Of a stretch of DNA of 30,837 nucleotides, positions 1 to 7,279 are shown piece by piece; positions within the stretch are counted from its first letter, which is position 1, and every line of letters begins with the position of its first letter. Location: positions 1 to 30,837 of the forward strand of contig NZ_JAPJPF010000021.1 in the NCBI RefSeq assembly GCF_030825805.1. The letters are read 5' to 3'. The translations under genes were made by a program, and so were the position numbers. This DNA is from Streptococcus sp. Lineage in GTDB: Bacteria > Bacillota > Bacilli > Lactobacillales > Streptococcaceae. The notes beneath the pieces are model-generated. The model was not told where the DNA came from and did no database searches. It was given only the letters and a program-made list of their open reading frames with translations.

Positions 1-154
1 CGAGTTCGTGCCCATTATAGGTCAATTTTTGTACGGGATAGTAATCCGCTACACCGATCAAGCAGGTCTGTTGGGAGTGTTCAAATTCTTCATAGGAATC
101 AAAATGCATGACTCTTTCTTGTTTTGCACCATCTAGATATGTAATATCAATCAT
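1..154 (-). CDS. DUF4649 family small protein, truncated by the window edge
   Basis: Only the first 51 codons are present; the 3' end lies outside the window. The ATG at 154 follows an AGAGG ribosome binding site. The visible protein begins MIDITYLDGAKQ and continues with SYEEFEHSQQTCLIGVADYY, which I recognise as the small (about 70 aa) streptococcal DUF4649 family. No biochemical function is known to me. It has no membrane segment or signal peptide in the part seen. It has its own promoter and is separated from rpsO by three terminators, so it is an independent unit. Confidence 0.75.
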   Translation of the reverse strand, partial: MIDITYLDGAKQERVMHFDSYEEFEHSQQTCLIGVADYYPVQKLTYNGHEL

Positions 155-185
155 ATCGATAACCTCTATTTCTTAAGATGTGTCT

Positions 186-214
186 ATTGTAACTCTGTTA
201 ATTACATCTGTCAA
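186..214 (-). promoter_or_regulatory. Promoter of the DUF4649 gene
   Basis: On the minus strand, TTGACA (209-214) and TACAAT (186-191) are separated by exactly 17 bp, about 30 bp upstream of the ATG at 154. This is a near-perfect housekeeping sigma promoter. Confidence 0.8.
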
Positions 215-260
215 ACAAAACGACTTACTCAGAATCATGAATCTTGTCCAAAAAAGGCAA

Positions 261-284
261 GAAAAAAAAACTCTGAATTCAGAG
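261..284 (-). terminator. Intrinsic terminator (third after rpsO)
   Basis: Minus strand CTCTG-AATT-CAGAG stem-loop (271-284) followed by nine T residues (262-270). Confidence 0.75.
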
Positions 285-354
285 GGATCTATTCTTACTG
301 GATAAAACGTTTCTAGACAAGGCGACAAACCGAAGATTGTACTAGATTTCTTCT

Positions 355-383
355 GAAAACAAAAAATCTCCCCGAAGGGAGAT
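355..383 (-). terminator. Intrinsic terminator (second after rpsO)
   Basis: Minus strand ATCTCCC-TTCG-GGGAGAT stem (366-372 with 377-383), capped by a stable TTCG tetraloop and followed by a T-rich run. Confidence 0.85.
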
Positions 384-449
384 AGATCTGGTCTATTTTA
401 CCTTACGATGCTAGGAACCGAAGCCGAAGATTATACTATAATTCTAGTC

Positions 450-478
450 AAAAAGAAAAGCTACTCTACAATAGAGTA
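450..478 (-). terminator. Intrinsic terminator (first after rpsO)
   Basis: Perfect 7-bp stem TACTCTA/TAGAGTA (462-468, 472-478) with a 3-nt loop, followed on the minus strand by GCTTTTCTTTTT. It lies about 130 bp after the rpsO stop. Confidence 0.65.
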
Positions 479-611
479 ACTTAACTTTTTTGTATTCAAT
501 TGAACACGGCCTAAGCACTTGGCAAAAAAGATAAAATCTCCTAGAAGCTGAAGCTTCTTCGTCAATTTTTCTATTTTTGCTTTGTGCTTTTGACGGCCTT
601 TGTATCTTGAA

Positions 612-881
612 TTAACGACGAAGTCCAAGAGAGTTGATTAACTCACGGTAACGGTTAACGTCGTTCTTACGAAGGTAAGCCAACAAGTTACGACGGCGAC
701 CGATTTTCTTCATCAAACCACGGTAAGTAGCGTGGTCTTTTTTGTGTTGTTTGATGTGTTCGTTCAAGTGGTTGATTTCCCAAGTAAGGACAGCAACTTG
801 TACTTCTACTGAACCAGTGTCACCTTCGTGACGTGCGTATTGTGCAATGATTTCATTTTTTTTCTCTTTTGAGATTGCCAT
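612..881 (-). CDS. rpsO: 30S ribosomal protein S15
   Basis: An 89-aa primary 16S rRNA-binding protein of the small-subunit platform. The sequence starts [12 protein letters not shown] and carries the typical S15 signature: [11 protein letters not shown], then [11 protein letters not shown], then [10 protein letters not shown], ending in LGLRR. The length is exactly that of bacterial S15. The ATG at 881 has an AAAGGAGC Shine-Dalgarno; a longer reading frame from a TTG at 941 runs through the leader hairpin and is rejected. It is monocistronic, with its own consensus promoter and downstream terminators. The leader has a hairpin just upstream of the ribosome binding site, which fits the feedback control by S15 known in several bacterial groups, though binding here is inferred. 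Confidence 0.98.
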   Translation of the reverse strand: MAISKEKKNEIIAQYARHEGDTGSVEVQVAVLTWEINHLNEHIKQHKKDHATYRGLMKKIGRRRNLLAYLRKNDVNRYRELINSLGLRR

Positions 882-911
882 GATAAGCTCCTTTTCTTTA
901 TGCTCTATCCG

Positions 912-939
912 AGTGGCAGGTTTGGCATAGCCTGCTACC
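912..939 (-). promoter_or_regulatory. Structured rpsO leader (candidate S15-responsive hairpin)
   Basis: In the rpsO 5' UTR, GGTAGCAGG (931-939 on the minus strand) pairs with CCTGCCACT (912-920) with one A.C mismatch and one G.T pair, around a 10-nt loop. It lies roughly 30 nt upstream of the ATG. S15 autoregulatory leaders are known in Firmicutes but with divergent structures; I assign this by position, not by a matched consensus. Confidence 0.4.
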
Positions 940-971
940 AAGAAAGAGTTAGTTGTCTATTCGACCTATTC

Positions 972-1000
972 ATTCTACCAGGATTGATCCCGTTTGTCAA
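972..1000 (-). promoter_or_regulatory. rpsO promoter
   Basis: Minus strand TTGACA (995-1000), 17-bp spacer, TAGAAT (972-977). The predicted start near 965 gives a leader of about 84 nt. Confidence 0.85.
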
Positions 1001-1082
1001 ACAAATAGAAAATACAGTAGCTTGATGATTTTAAAAATTAGTTTGTACATAAACTTAAGTAAGAAAAAACATCTCTATAATA

Positions 1083-1511
1083 TCAACTCACTCGTTGGAT
1101 ATCAAGTAACCCTATTGTAGAAAGCTTAGACAGATCCCCTTCGTCAATACCAATATCTTTCCTCATCGCAATGAGTAATTGAAAATATTTAGTATTTTGA
1201 TCCTCTTGTGAAGCGAAACCTCCCCATGTTTGAATATATTCATTTAACGTATAAACTACTTCCACACTGCCAATCATGTTTACTATATTTATTTTAGAAA
1301 TAATTTGTTCAAAATTAACTCCTGGATTCTTCAACACTATTGTTAATAGATCTATTAATTCTACATAGTTTTGTAACTTAATATTTCTATTGTCTTCTTT
1401 TAACTTATTTTTATTGTCAATTTTCTTATTTATCATATTAGGAACAATTGAAATCAATGCACCAACAATAACTGGCATTAAAACTATAAATAAATTATTA
1501 AAGTAATTCAC
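1083..1511 (-). CDS. Orphan single-pass membrane protein, function unknown
   Basis: A 142-aa protein starting with GTG, preceded by a good AAGGAG site 6 nt upstream. Residues 6-26 form one hydrophobic segment (FNNLFIVLMPVIVGALISIV), followed by a lysine/asparagine-rich stretch (NKKIDNKNKLKEDNRN) that should stay in the cytoplasm, then a mainly helical domain. The C-terminal part contains LLIAMRKDIGID; I associate a similar 'MRKD(L/I)G' motif with widespread small membrane-anchored proteins of unknown role, but cannot name a family. The gene is visibly more AT-rich than its neighbours and sits between two core genes (rsuA 56 bp upstream and rpsO downstream), suggesting an accessory insertion. 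A weak TACAAT -10 (1528-1533) lies upstream. It could also be read through from rsuA. Confidence 0.7.
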   Translation of the reverse strand: MNYFNNLFIVLMPVIVGALISIVPNMINKKIDNKNKLKEDNRNIKLQNYVELIDLLTIVLKNPGVNFEQIISKINIVNMIGSVEVVYTLNEYIQTWGGFASQEDQNTKYFQLLIAMRKDIGIDEGDLSKLSTIGLLDIQRVS

Positions 1512-1567
1512 TACAAACTCCTTATATATTGTAATTATCCAATTTTTAACTTTAACATTGCACTAAC

Positions 1568-2296
1568 TTAAAGTTTGACCCCAAATACACTGATAGATTT
1601 CAATTCAGACTCATTCAGCCGTCTCCAGTCCCCAAGCTCTAAATTTGGATCTAGACTCAATGGCCCCATGGAAATCCGCTCGAGATCGGTGACTTCCTTG
1701 CCACAAGCTGCGACCATGCGCTTGACCTGGTGGAATTTTCCTTCAGCGATGCGGATCTGAACCAAGCAACTATTAGCTTCTCGATCAACTTCCAACATTT
1801 CCAACTCAGCTGGCAGGGTGGTGAAATCCTTCAATTCTATTCCTTCTTTGAAGCGGACGACATCTTCCTGGGTCATGATGCCAGCTACTTGGGCACGGTA
1901 GACCTTGTCCACATGTTTCTTAGGCGATAACATAGCATGAGCCAACTTACCATTATTGGTCAAGAGGAGTAAGCCATGGGTATCGATATCTAGCCGTCCG
2001 ACAGGAAAGACTTCCTTGCGTCTGGCCGTGTCATCTAGCAAATCTATGACTGTTTGATGGCGGTCATCTTCCGTTGCTGAAATGACCCCTTTGGGTTTAT
2101 TGAGCAGATAGTATACAAACTTTTCATGGAATAAACTTTCTCCCAGATAGGTCACTTGATCCTTATCTGGATCAATATGAACCTTGGCAGATGTTTCCTC
2201 CTTTCCATTGACTTGAATCTTTTTTTGCTTGAGGACTTGCTTGACTTCTGTCCGACTTCCCACTCCACAGTCCACTAAATATTTATCTAGACGCAT
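1568..2296 (-). CDS. rsuA: 16S rRNA pseudouridine synthase, RsuA/RluB/E/F family
   Basis: A 242-aa enzyme that isomerises a uridine of ribosomal RNA to pseudouridine; RsuA acts on U516 of 16S rRNA. Residues 1-45 form an S4 RNA-binding domain (MRLDKYLVDCGVGSR). The synthase core has KPKGVISA near 68-74 and the family motif GRLDIDTHGLLLLTN from residue 100, with D103 as the likely catalytic aspartate. EGKFHQVKRM is the third conserved motif. The ATG at 2296 was chosen because GGAG lies 7 nt upstream and the S4 domain starts there; the frame stays open 9 codons further. Substrate choice between RsuA and RluB/E/F types is by similarity, with 16S favoured. Confidence 0.88.
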   Translation of the reverse strand: MRLDKYLVDCGVGSRTEVKQVLKQKKIQVNGKEETSAKVHIDPDKDQVTYLGESLFHEKFVYYLLNKPKGVISATEDDRHQTVIDLLDDTARRKEVFPVGRLDIDTHGLLLLTNNGKLAHAMLSPKKHVDKVYRAQVAGIMTQEDVVRFKEGIELKDFTTLPAELEMLEVDREANSCLVQIRIAEGKFHQVKRMVAACGKEVTDLERISMGPLSLDPNLELGDWRRLNESELKSISVFGVKL

Positions 2297-2321
2297 GCTT
2301 GTCTCCTTCATTCTTCTAATC

Positions 2322-2330
2322 ATTATACCA
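2322..2330 (-). promoter_or_regulatory. rsuA extended -10 promoter
   Basis: Minus strand TGGTATAAT (TGn plus a perfect TATAAT at 2322-2327), about 26 bp before the ATG. No good -35 is visible, which is common for extended -10 promoters. Confidence 0.65.
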
Positions 2331-2428
2331 TGAACCGGACTAGGATTCTTCCCTTTTCTAGTTTACAGTCCGTCTAGTCCATTTGCACTCCTCAATCAAT
2401 TGGCAAACTTTCATTCTAAAAGGATTTA

Positions 2429-2437
2429 TGATATGAT
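2429..2437 (+). promoter_or_regulatory. def extended -10 promoter
   Basis: TGATATGAT, that is TGn followed by TATGAT (2432-2437), 30 bp upstream of the def start. No convincing -35. Confidence 0.5.
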
Positions 2438-2467
2438 GGTTTCTAGAAAAAAGGAGTGAATGAGAAT

Positions 2468-3082
2468 ATGTCTGCAATCGAAACCATTACAAAAGCTGCC
2501 CATCTAATTGATATGAATGATATTATCCGCGAAGGCCACCCAACTTTACGTGCTATCGCTGAAGAGGTCACTTTCCCACTGTCAGATCAAGACATTATCC
2601 TAGGGGAAAAAATGATGCAGTTCTTGCACCATTCACAGGATCCTGTCATGGCGGAAAAATTGGGTCTCCGAGGTGGAGTTGGACTCGCTGCCCCTCAGTT
2701 GGACATTTCTAAGCGCATCATTGCCGTTCTCGTCCCAAATCCAGAGGACGAAGAAGGAAATCCTCCAAAAGAAGCCTACTCCATCCAAGAAGTCATGTAC
2801 AATCCTAAAATTGTCTCCCACTCAGTCCAAGATGCGGCTCTAGGAGATGGGGAAGGGTGTCTCTCTGTAGACCGCAATGTTCCTGGTTATGTGGTTCGCC
2901 ACGCGCGTGTAACGGTAGACTACTATGACAAGACCGGAGAAAAACACCGTATCAAACTCAAAGGTTACAACTCCATCGTTGTCCAGCACGAAATCGATCA
3001 CATCAATGGCGTTATGTTCTACGATCGTATCAATCCGAAGGATCCTTTCGCTGTTAAAGATGGTATGCTTATTTTAGAATAA
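2468..3082 (+). CDS. def: Peptide deformylase (type II)
   Basis: A 204-aa metalloenzyme that removes the N-formyl group from nascent proteins; target of actinonin. All three active-site motifs are intact: GVGLAAPQ (70-77), EGCLS (129-133, metal ligand C131) and HEIDH (174-178, metal ligands H174 and H178, catalytic E175). The insert [14 protein letters not shown] around 91-104 and the long N-terminal extension are typical of Gram-positive type II enzymes of about 200 aa. The ATG at 2468 matches the family start MSAIE; an in-frame GTG at 2456 overlaps the AAGGAG site and cannot be the start. It is a single gene with its own promoter, divergent from rsuA. Confidence 0.97.
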   Translation: MSAIETITKAAHLIDMNDIIREGHPTLRAIAEEVTFPLSDQDIILGEKMMQFLHHSQDPVMAEKLGLRGGVGLAAPQLDISKRIIAVLVPNPEDEEGNPPKEAYSIQEVMYNPKIVSHSVQDAALGDGEGCLSVDRNVPGYVVRHARVTVDYYDKTGEKHRIKLKGYNSIVVQHEIDHINGVMFYDRINPKDPFAVKDGMLILE

Positions 3083-3099
3083 GAAAAAAGTATTTTTAA

Positions 3100-3235
3100 A
3101 AACTTTCCTTAGGTGAGTGCGGACGCCAGCGAACTTCTACGAAGTTCCATGACTAATTATTGAGCCTAAGGTCTCAATAATTCCGAGTGCTTGAAATCAC
3201 TGTATTTCAAGCACTTTTTTCACGGCGGAAAGTTT
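3100..3235 (+). repeat. Nested palindromic element (outer stem plus three hairpins)
   Basis: The outer arms AAACTTTCC (3100-3108) and GGAAAGTTT (3227-3235) form a perfect 9-bp inverted repeat. Inside are three perfect hairpins: GAACTTC-TAC-GAAGTTC (3131-3147), AATTATTGAG with CTCAATAATT (3155-3164, 3173-3182), and GTGCTTGAAAT with ATTTCAAGCAC (3187-3197, 3204-3214). The second loop, CCTAAGG (3165-3171), is exactly complementary to CCTTAGG (3107-3113). The modular hairpins recall streptococcal BOX/RUP-type intergenic repeats, but it does not match the BOX sequences I remember. It lies between the def stop and the mscS stop. Confidence 0.65.
3187..3220 (+). terminator. def terminator
   Basis: Perfect 11-bp stem GTGCTTGAAAT/ATTTCAAGCAC with a 6-nt loop followed by six T residues. 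It is the last hairpin of the nested element and lies about 105 bp after the def stop. Confidence 0.8.
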
Positions 3236-3239
3236 CATA

Positions 3240-3304
3240 TCTACTTAAAAGATTCAAAGTAATAGAAATTATTTTTTAAACATTATCTAGCTATTTTAAG
3301 TAGA
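3240..3304. repeat. 11-bp inverted repeat between def and mscS
   Basis: TCTACTTAAAA (3240-3250) and TTTTAAGTAGA (3294-3304) are perfect reverse complements separated by 43 AT-rich bases. No function can be assigned. Confidence 0.5.
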
Positions 3305-3323
3305 AAAGTTTGTCTACATTCTA

Positions 3324-3347
3324 AAAAAAGACCGATGGGTCTTTTTT
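3324..3347 (-). terminator. mscS terminator, bidirectional
   Basis: AAAAAAGACC (3324-3333) pairs with GGTCTTTTTT (3338-3347) around a 4-nt loop. The A and T runs allow termination in both directions. It lies directly after the mscS stop codon. Confidence 0.8.
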
Positions 3348-3348
3348 C

Positions 3349-4200
3349 TTATGGTGTGACAGAGAAAGTGGTTAGAATCTCGATGCCATTTTGTAAGAGG
3401 GCATCATGATAGAGTTTGTAATAAAGATGGTAAATGGCCACTTGGCTTCCCGACTGGACCATCATGGCGACGCGGAAGGAATAACGGCCTGTCCCCTTTT
3501 CGATTTGAGGGCCTAAAATCGTCGGACCATCTAAGATTTCTGGATGCTTTTGGGCTTGTTCATCGTTGACTTGCTGGAAGATTTGATAAATCTTGTCTAG
3601 GTCAGTTTGAGCTGAAATTGGCATATCGATGAGGACGCGCTGGTTCCCCCGAGAGAGATTGCTGACAACCATAATATTGCGATTGGGTACATAATGCAAG
3701 GTCCCATCTGCGTCTCGCACCTGAGTCGTCCGAATGCCCACACTAGAGACGGTTCCAGCGATGGTAATCGGACCATTGGTCAAACGAACGGTATCTCCGA
3801 CGTCTATCTGACGTTCCAGAAGAATAAAGAACCCATTGACCAAGTCTGATAGGAAGCCCTGTGCTCCTAACCCGATGGCAACTCCGGCAATTCCAGCACC
3901 CGCTAAGAGACTAGAGACTGGCAAGCCCAAGATAGAAAGAATCCAGTAGATCAGGATAAAATAAAGACAGTAATTTAACAGACTCTCTACCAAGCGCAGG
4001 ATGGTATTCTTACGCGCTTCGTCTTGGCCTACATAATTCAGAGAAGGCTTCAAGATGCGTTTCACCAAACTATGGATTAGTTTTTTTGCAAGAAAAAATA
4101 AAACAAATAAAATAGCTAACGAAATCAATTTTGAAACCAATTCATCCATGATCTTGGTCCAATCAAACTGACTGACATAGCGGGAAAAAATATTCTTCAT
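3349..4200 (-). CDS. mscS: Small-conductance mechanosensitive channel, MscS family
   Basis: A 283-aa membrane channel that opens under membrane tension to release solutes on osmotic downshock. Three membrane segments are visible: ISLAILFVLFFLAKK near 25-40, YCLYFILIYWILSILGL near 75-95, and the pore helix region with SLLAGAGIAGVAIGLGAQGF, the glycine/alanine-rich TM3 of MscS. A soluble beta domain follows (GDTVRL, PNRNIMVVSN) and a C-terminal alpha/beta domain. The length matches compact MscS proteins. Start choice is not certain: ATG 4200 is 13 nt from AAGGAG, while a TTG at 4212 (4 residues longer) lies only 1 nt from it. The gene is monocistronic, divergent from sstT. Confidence 0.92.
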   Translation of the reverse strand: MKNIFSRYVSQFDWTKIMDELVSKLISLAILFVLFFLAKKLIHSLVKRILKPSLNYVGQDEARKNTILRLVESLLNYCLYFILIYWILSILGLPVSSLLAGAGIAGVAIGLGAQGFLSDLVNGFFILLERQIDVGDTVRLTNGPITIAGTVSSVGIRTTQVRDADGTLHYVPNRNIMVVSNLSRGNQRVLIDMPISAQTDLDKIYQIFQQVNDEQAQKHPEILDGPTILGPQIEKGTGRYSFRVAMMVQSGSQVAIYHLYYKLYHDALLQNGIEILTTFSVTP

Positions 4201-4238
4201 ACCTTCTATCAATCTCCTTCTCTTTTTCTAATGGTTTG

Positions 4239-4247
4239 ATTATATCA
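4239..4247 (-). promoter_or_regulatory. mscS extended -10 promoter
   Basis: Minus strand TGATATAAT (TGn plus TATAAT at 4239-4244), about 40 bp upstream of the start codon. The -35 is weak. Confidence 0.6.
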
Positions 4248-4289
4248 GATTTTAGGCTATAGAACCACTAACCTCCTCTTATACTCACC

Positions 4290-4318
4290 TTGATTTTAAG
4301 ATTTAACTATCGTATAAT
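4290..4318 (+). promoter_or_regulatory. sstT promoter
   Basis: TTGATT (4290-4295), 17-bp spacer, TATAAT (4313-4318), 31 bp before the start codon. Confidence 0.8.
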
Positions 4319-4349
4319 GGACGGTAAACTTTCAATAAAGGAGGTCCTT

Positions 4350-5567
4350 ATGGTTAAACGACTCATTCAAACTTGGAACAAAACCAACCTGATGAAGCGG
4401 ATTGCAATCGGAATCTTCGTTGGAGCCCTTTTAGCTCTGCTACTTCCTAAAGCATCTGCAATTGGTCTATTAGGGGAAATCTTTGTAGGGGGCTTGCGGG
4501 CTATTGCTCCTCTTCTAGTCTTCGCCCTTGTCGCTAACGCCCTCTCCCAACACCAAAAGGGAACTCAAACCAATATGAAATCAGTCATTGTCCTCTACCT
4601 CCTGGGAACTTTTGCGGCAGCCTTGGTAGCGGTCCTGGTGAACTATCTCTTTCCTATTACCATTTCTTTAACAGGAACTAGTGCTGAAGGAACTTCTCCC
4701 GATGGACTAGGGGAAGTCATCAGCAACCTTCTCTTAAAAATCGTGGACAACCCGCTCAATGCCCTTATTCAGGCTAATTATATCGGGATTCTATCCTGGG
4801 CCGTCGTCTTTGGTGTTGCTATGAGAGAAGCGAGTGAGCACAGCAAGGACCTCCTTCAAACCCTGGCAGATATCACTTCCAAGATTGTCGAATGGATCAT
4901 TAACCTTGCGCCATTTGGAATTCTAGGCTTGGTCTATACAACGATTGCAGGACAAGGCTTTGATGGACTTAAGAGCTATGGCCTCCTCTTACTTCTCTTG
5001 GTTGGCACCATGTTCTTCGTCGCTCTAGTTATCAACCCGATTTTTGTCTACATCATGATTCGCAAAAATCCTTATCCGCTCGTCTTCAAATGTCTACGAG
5101 TCAGTGGACTGACTGCTTTCTTTACTAGAAGCTCTGCTGCTAACATCCCTGTCAATATGAAGCTCTGTAAGGAACTAGGTCTTAACCCTGATACTTACTC
5201 GGTCTCTATCCCTCTGGGATCTACTATTAACATGGCCGGAGCTGCCGTTACCATTAATACCCTGACCCTAGCTGCTGTCAACACCTTAGGCATTCAGGTC
5301 GATTTTGGGACTGCCCTGGTCCTCAGTATCGTTGCAGCTGTTTCAGCTTGTGGGGCTTCTGGAGTAGCCGGTGGCTCCCTCCTCTTGATTCCTGTCGCCT
5401 GCAGCCTCTTTGGTATCGACAATGATATCGCTATGCAAGTGGTTAGTGTAGGCTTCATTATCGGTGTTATCCAAGATTCTTGTGAAACAGCCCTTAACTC
5501 ATCGACAGACGTCCTCTTTACAGCCATTTCTGAAATGAAAGATTGGCCCAAAGAAAAACGCTATTAA
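4350..5567 (+). CDS. sstT: Serine/threonine:Na+ symporter
   Basis: A 405-aa inner-membrane carrier of the dicarboxylate/amino acid:cation symporter family that takes up serine and threonine with sodium. About eight hydrophobic segments and two re-entrant loops are expected. The hallmark motifs are [13 protein letters not shown] (serine-rich hairpin HP1) and [14 protein letters not shown], the substrate/Na+ site of TM7. [19 protein letters not shown] is the HP2-TM8 region. The length fits SstT. The ATG at 4350 has a strong AAAGGAGG site; a frame open upstream from 4290 contains the promoter itself and is rejected. It is followed by a terminator shared with the convergent symporter gene. Confidence 0.95.
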   Translation: MVKRLIQTWNKTNLMKRIAIGIFVGALLALLLPKASAIGLLGEIFVGGLRAIAPLLVFALVANALSQHQKGTQTNMKSVIVLYLLGTFAAALVAVLVNYLFPITISLTGTSAEGTSPDGLGEVISNLLLKIVDNPLNALIQANYIGILSWAVVFGVAMREASEHSKDLLQTLADITSKIVEWIINLAPFGILGLVYTTIAGQGFDGLKSYGLLLLLLVGTMFFVALVINPIFVYIMIRKNPYPLVFKCLRVSGLTAFFTRSSAANIPVNMKLCKELGLNPDTYSVSIPLGSTINMAGAAVTINTLTLAAVNTLGIQVDFGTALVLSIVAAVSACGASGVAGGSLLLIPVACSLFGIDNDIAMQVVSVGFIIGVIQDSCETALNSSTDVLFTAISEMKDWPKEKRY

Positions 5568-5574
5568 GACAGAA

Positions 5575-5610
5575 AGACCAGATCACACGATCTGGTCTAT
5601 TTCTTTTTCT
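5575..5610. terminator. Bidirectional terminator between sstT and the convergent symporter gene
   Basis: Perfect 10-bp stem AGACCAGATC (5575-5584)/GATCTGGTCT (5589-5598) with loop ACAC, followed on the plus strand by a T-rich tract. The last codons of the minus-strand gene overlap it. Confidence 0.85.
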
Positions 5611-6937
5611 TAAAATATCGTTTGCTTTCCTTTATAACAATAGGCGATAAGGCTAACAAGGCGATGAGATTCGGCAAGGCCATCAGTCCATTCACAATAT
5701 CAGCAATGATCCAGACCAACTCCAACTGAAGAAAGCCTCCTACTCCCACCATCAGGATAAACAGAAGACGGTAATAGGGAATGAGTTTGACACCCGCCAA
5801 AAATTCGACACAGCGTTCACCATAATAAGACCAACCCAAAATGGTCGTCGTCGCAAACAAGACCAAACAAAGGGTCAGAATGATCCCACCGATGTGGCCA
5901 AAGGTCGAGATAAAGACCTGTTGGGTCAAATCACTTCCAACTTGCTCCACTGTTGTCCACTGGCCAGATACTAAAATAGCTAGACCAGTTAAGCTACAAA
6001 TAATTATGGTATCGATGAAGGTCCCGGTCATAGAAATCAAACCTTGCTCCACTGGCTCTTCCGTCTTCGCTGCAGCTGCTGCAATCGGCGCCGATCCCAG
6101 TCCTGACTCATTAGAGAACACTCCACGCGCCACCCCTTTTTGAATCGCCTCTTTCACCAAGGCTCCTGAAAAACCACCGATAGCCGCGGTTCCTGTAAAA
6201 GCACCTTGGAAAACTTGAGATAGAACGGTCGGCACTTGGTCCATATTCAAGACAATAATATAAACTGTCGCAAAGATATAGGCTGCAGCCATAAAAGGAA
6301 CCACCTTTTCGGAAACCTTGGAAATCCAATGAATTCCCCCAAATATGACAGCCGAAACGATTCCTGCAATGACCAGACTAGCGACTTGAGGGGAAAGTTG
6401 AAAACTAGTCTTCAAAGCGCCCGTAATGGCATTCACCTGGGTCATGGTTCCAATCCCAAAGAGAGCCACCAAGACACCTGCCAGGGCAAAGAAGATGGCA
6501 AGGGGGCGCCACTTCTCCCCCATCCCATGGAGAATGTAGTACATCGGACCACCAGAAATATGACCATTGTCATCCTTGGTCCGGTAGCGAATGGCCAACA
6601 AACCTTCTGCATACTTGGTCGCCATCCCAAAGAAAGCCGCCATCCACATCCAAAAGAGGGCACCTGGACCTCCTGTCTGAATAGCTGTCGCTACTCCGAC
6701 AATATTTCCTGTCCCAACTGTCGCCGCCAAGGCTGTTGCCAAGGCTCCGAAGCTAGAGATATCCCCTTCTCCTTGATCTTCTGTAAAAATGAGCCGAAAG
6801 GCTTGGGGTAAACGAAAAACTTGAAGCAAGCCCAAGCGGAAGCTCATATAAATCCCAGTCCCCACCAAGAGGATCAAAAGGGGAGCCCCCCAGACCACAT
6901 TATCTACTTGTTTAAAAAATGCCAGCCAATTTGTCAT
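5597..6937 (-). CDS. Sodium:alanine/glycine symporter (AGCS family)
   Basis: A 446-aa polytopic carrier importing alanine or glycine with Na+. The N-terminal signature VWGAPLLILLVGTGIYMS and the motif GTGNIVGVATAIQTGGPGALFWMW are characteristic, as are FSNESGLGSAPIAAAAAKT and GWSYYGERC. About ten to eleven hydrophobic segments run through the whole length. The ATG at 6937 is fixed because a TAG lies three codons upstream; GGAG is 12 nt away. The gene lies downstream of a single-aptamer glycine riboswitch with an intrinsic terminator, so glycine is very likely the regulatory ligand and possibly a substrate. A glycine riboswitch ahead of a sodium:alanine symporter gene has been studied in S. 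pyogenes. Confidence 0.95.
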   Translation of the reverse strand: MTNWLAFFKQVDNVVWGAPLLILLVGTGIYMSFRLGLLQVFRLPQAFRLIFTEDQGEGDISSFGALATALAATVGTGNIVGVATAIQTGGPGALFWMWMAAFFGMATKYAEGLLAIRYRTKDDNGHISGGPMYYILHGMGEKWRPLAIFFALAGVLVALFGIGTMTQVNAITGALKTSFQLSPQVASLVIAGIVSAVIFGGIHWISKVSEKVVPFMAAAYIFATVYIIVLNMDQVPTVLSQVFQGAFTGTAAIGGFSGALVKEAIQKGVARGVFSNESGLGSAPIAAAAAKTEEPVEQGLISMTGTFIDTIIICSLTGLAILVSGQWTTVEQVGSDLTQQVFISTFGHIGGIILTLCLVLFATTTILGWSYYGERCVEFLAGVKLIPYYRLLFILMVGVGGFLQLELVWIIADIVNGLMALPNLIALLALSPIVIKESKRYFKKKK

Positions 6938-7021
6938 CCTTATCTATTTCTCCTTTTATCATTTGTCTAGCTTTAGAAAGGGATAGCCATCCACTTCCTC
7001 CACATCATCCAAGCAATCATC

Positions 7022-7061
7022 CAAAGAGAAAAAGAAAGAGCACATGTCAAAACATGTACTC
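7022..7061 (-). terminator. Riboswitch expression-platform terminator
   Basis: On the minus strand GAGTACATGT-TTTG-ACATGTGCTC forms a 10-bp stem with one T.G pair, followed by TTTCTTTTTCTCTTT. A GAGCACC just 5' of it can pair instead with the distal GTGCTC. The alternative fold could serve as the switch. Confidence 0.8.
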
Positions 7062-7099
7062 TGGTGCTCCAAATAAAAACCAAAAAGGCTTCTATCTTT

Positions 7100-7185
7100 T
7101 GCTCTGTCCTTTTACCTGAGAGTTTGAGTAGAATGCTCTACCTTGCCCCTTCGGTGCCTTTACGGTCTCTCCAGAGTTCCGTCCA
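7100..7185 (-). ncRNA. Glycine riboswitch, single aptamer
   Basis: The minus-strand RNA has the conserved glycine aptamer blocks in order: GGACGGAACTCTGGAGAGACC, CACCGAAGGGGCAAG (7142-7156) and CTCAGGTAAAAGGACAGAG (7102-7120). Only one such core is present; there is no second full aptamer before or after, unlike the tandem gcvT type. A terminator lies 40 nt downstream and the symporter ATG about 165 nt downstream. Control by glycine is established for this RNA class; the direction (probably repression, as reported for the S. pyogenes homologue) is inferred. Confidence 0.93.
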
Positions 7186-7250
7186 TTTCACAGTCATAGG
7201 AAGGCCCTACTTCTGAAAAACTTCATCCGGTATGATGTTCAATTTGTTCT

Positions 7251-7279
7251 ATTTTAGCATAATTTGAAAAGAAAATCAA
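7251..7279 (-). promoter_or_regulatory. Promoter of the glycine riboswitch/symporter unit
   Basis: Minus strand TTGATT (7274-7279), 17 bp, TAAAAT (7251-7256), with an upstream TGC making an extended -10. The start near 7244 gives a leader of about 300 nt. Confidence 0.75.

Larger units (their letters stand above)
155..611. other. 457-bp intergenic region with serial terminators and a short diverged repeat
   Basis: No gene was found. Reading along the minus strand from rpsO, it holds three hairpin/T-tract terminators (462-478, 366-383, 271-284) and then the DUF4649 promoter. A 15-mer, CCGAAGATT(G/A)TACTA on the plus strand, occurs at 330-344 and 424-438 with one mismatch. On the minus strand each copy reads as a -10-like TAGTAyAAT, and each lies upstream of one of the last two terminators. 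The arrangement looks like two diverged units of about 95 bp. No good -35 was found for either, so a small RNA is only a possibility. Confidence 0.55.

Noticed and set aside
261..478. CiaR-controlled small RNA genes (csRNAs)
   Set aside because: No TTTAAG-N5-TTTAAG CiaR site lies upstream of either candidate.
882..941. N-terminal extension of rpsO from a TTG at 941
   Set aside because: It would translate the leader hairpin and has no SD; ATG 881 has a strong SD and gives the exact S15 length.
3100..3235. BOX element of S. pneumoniae
   Set aside because: The hairpin layout is similar but the boxA/boxB/boxC sequences I know are not present.
6236..6811. 191-aa plus-strand frame opposite the symporter gene
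   Set aside because: It is antisense to a clear AGCS gene, low in hydrophobic order, rich in His/Cys/Arg, and has no ribosome binding site.
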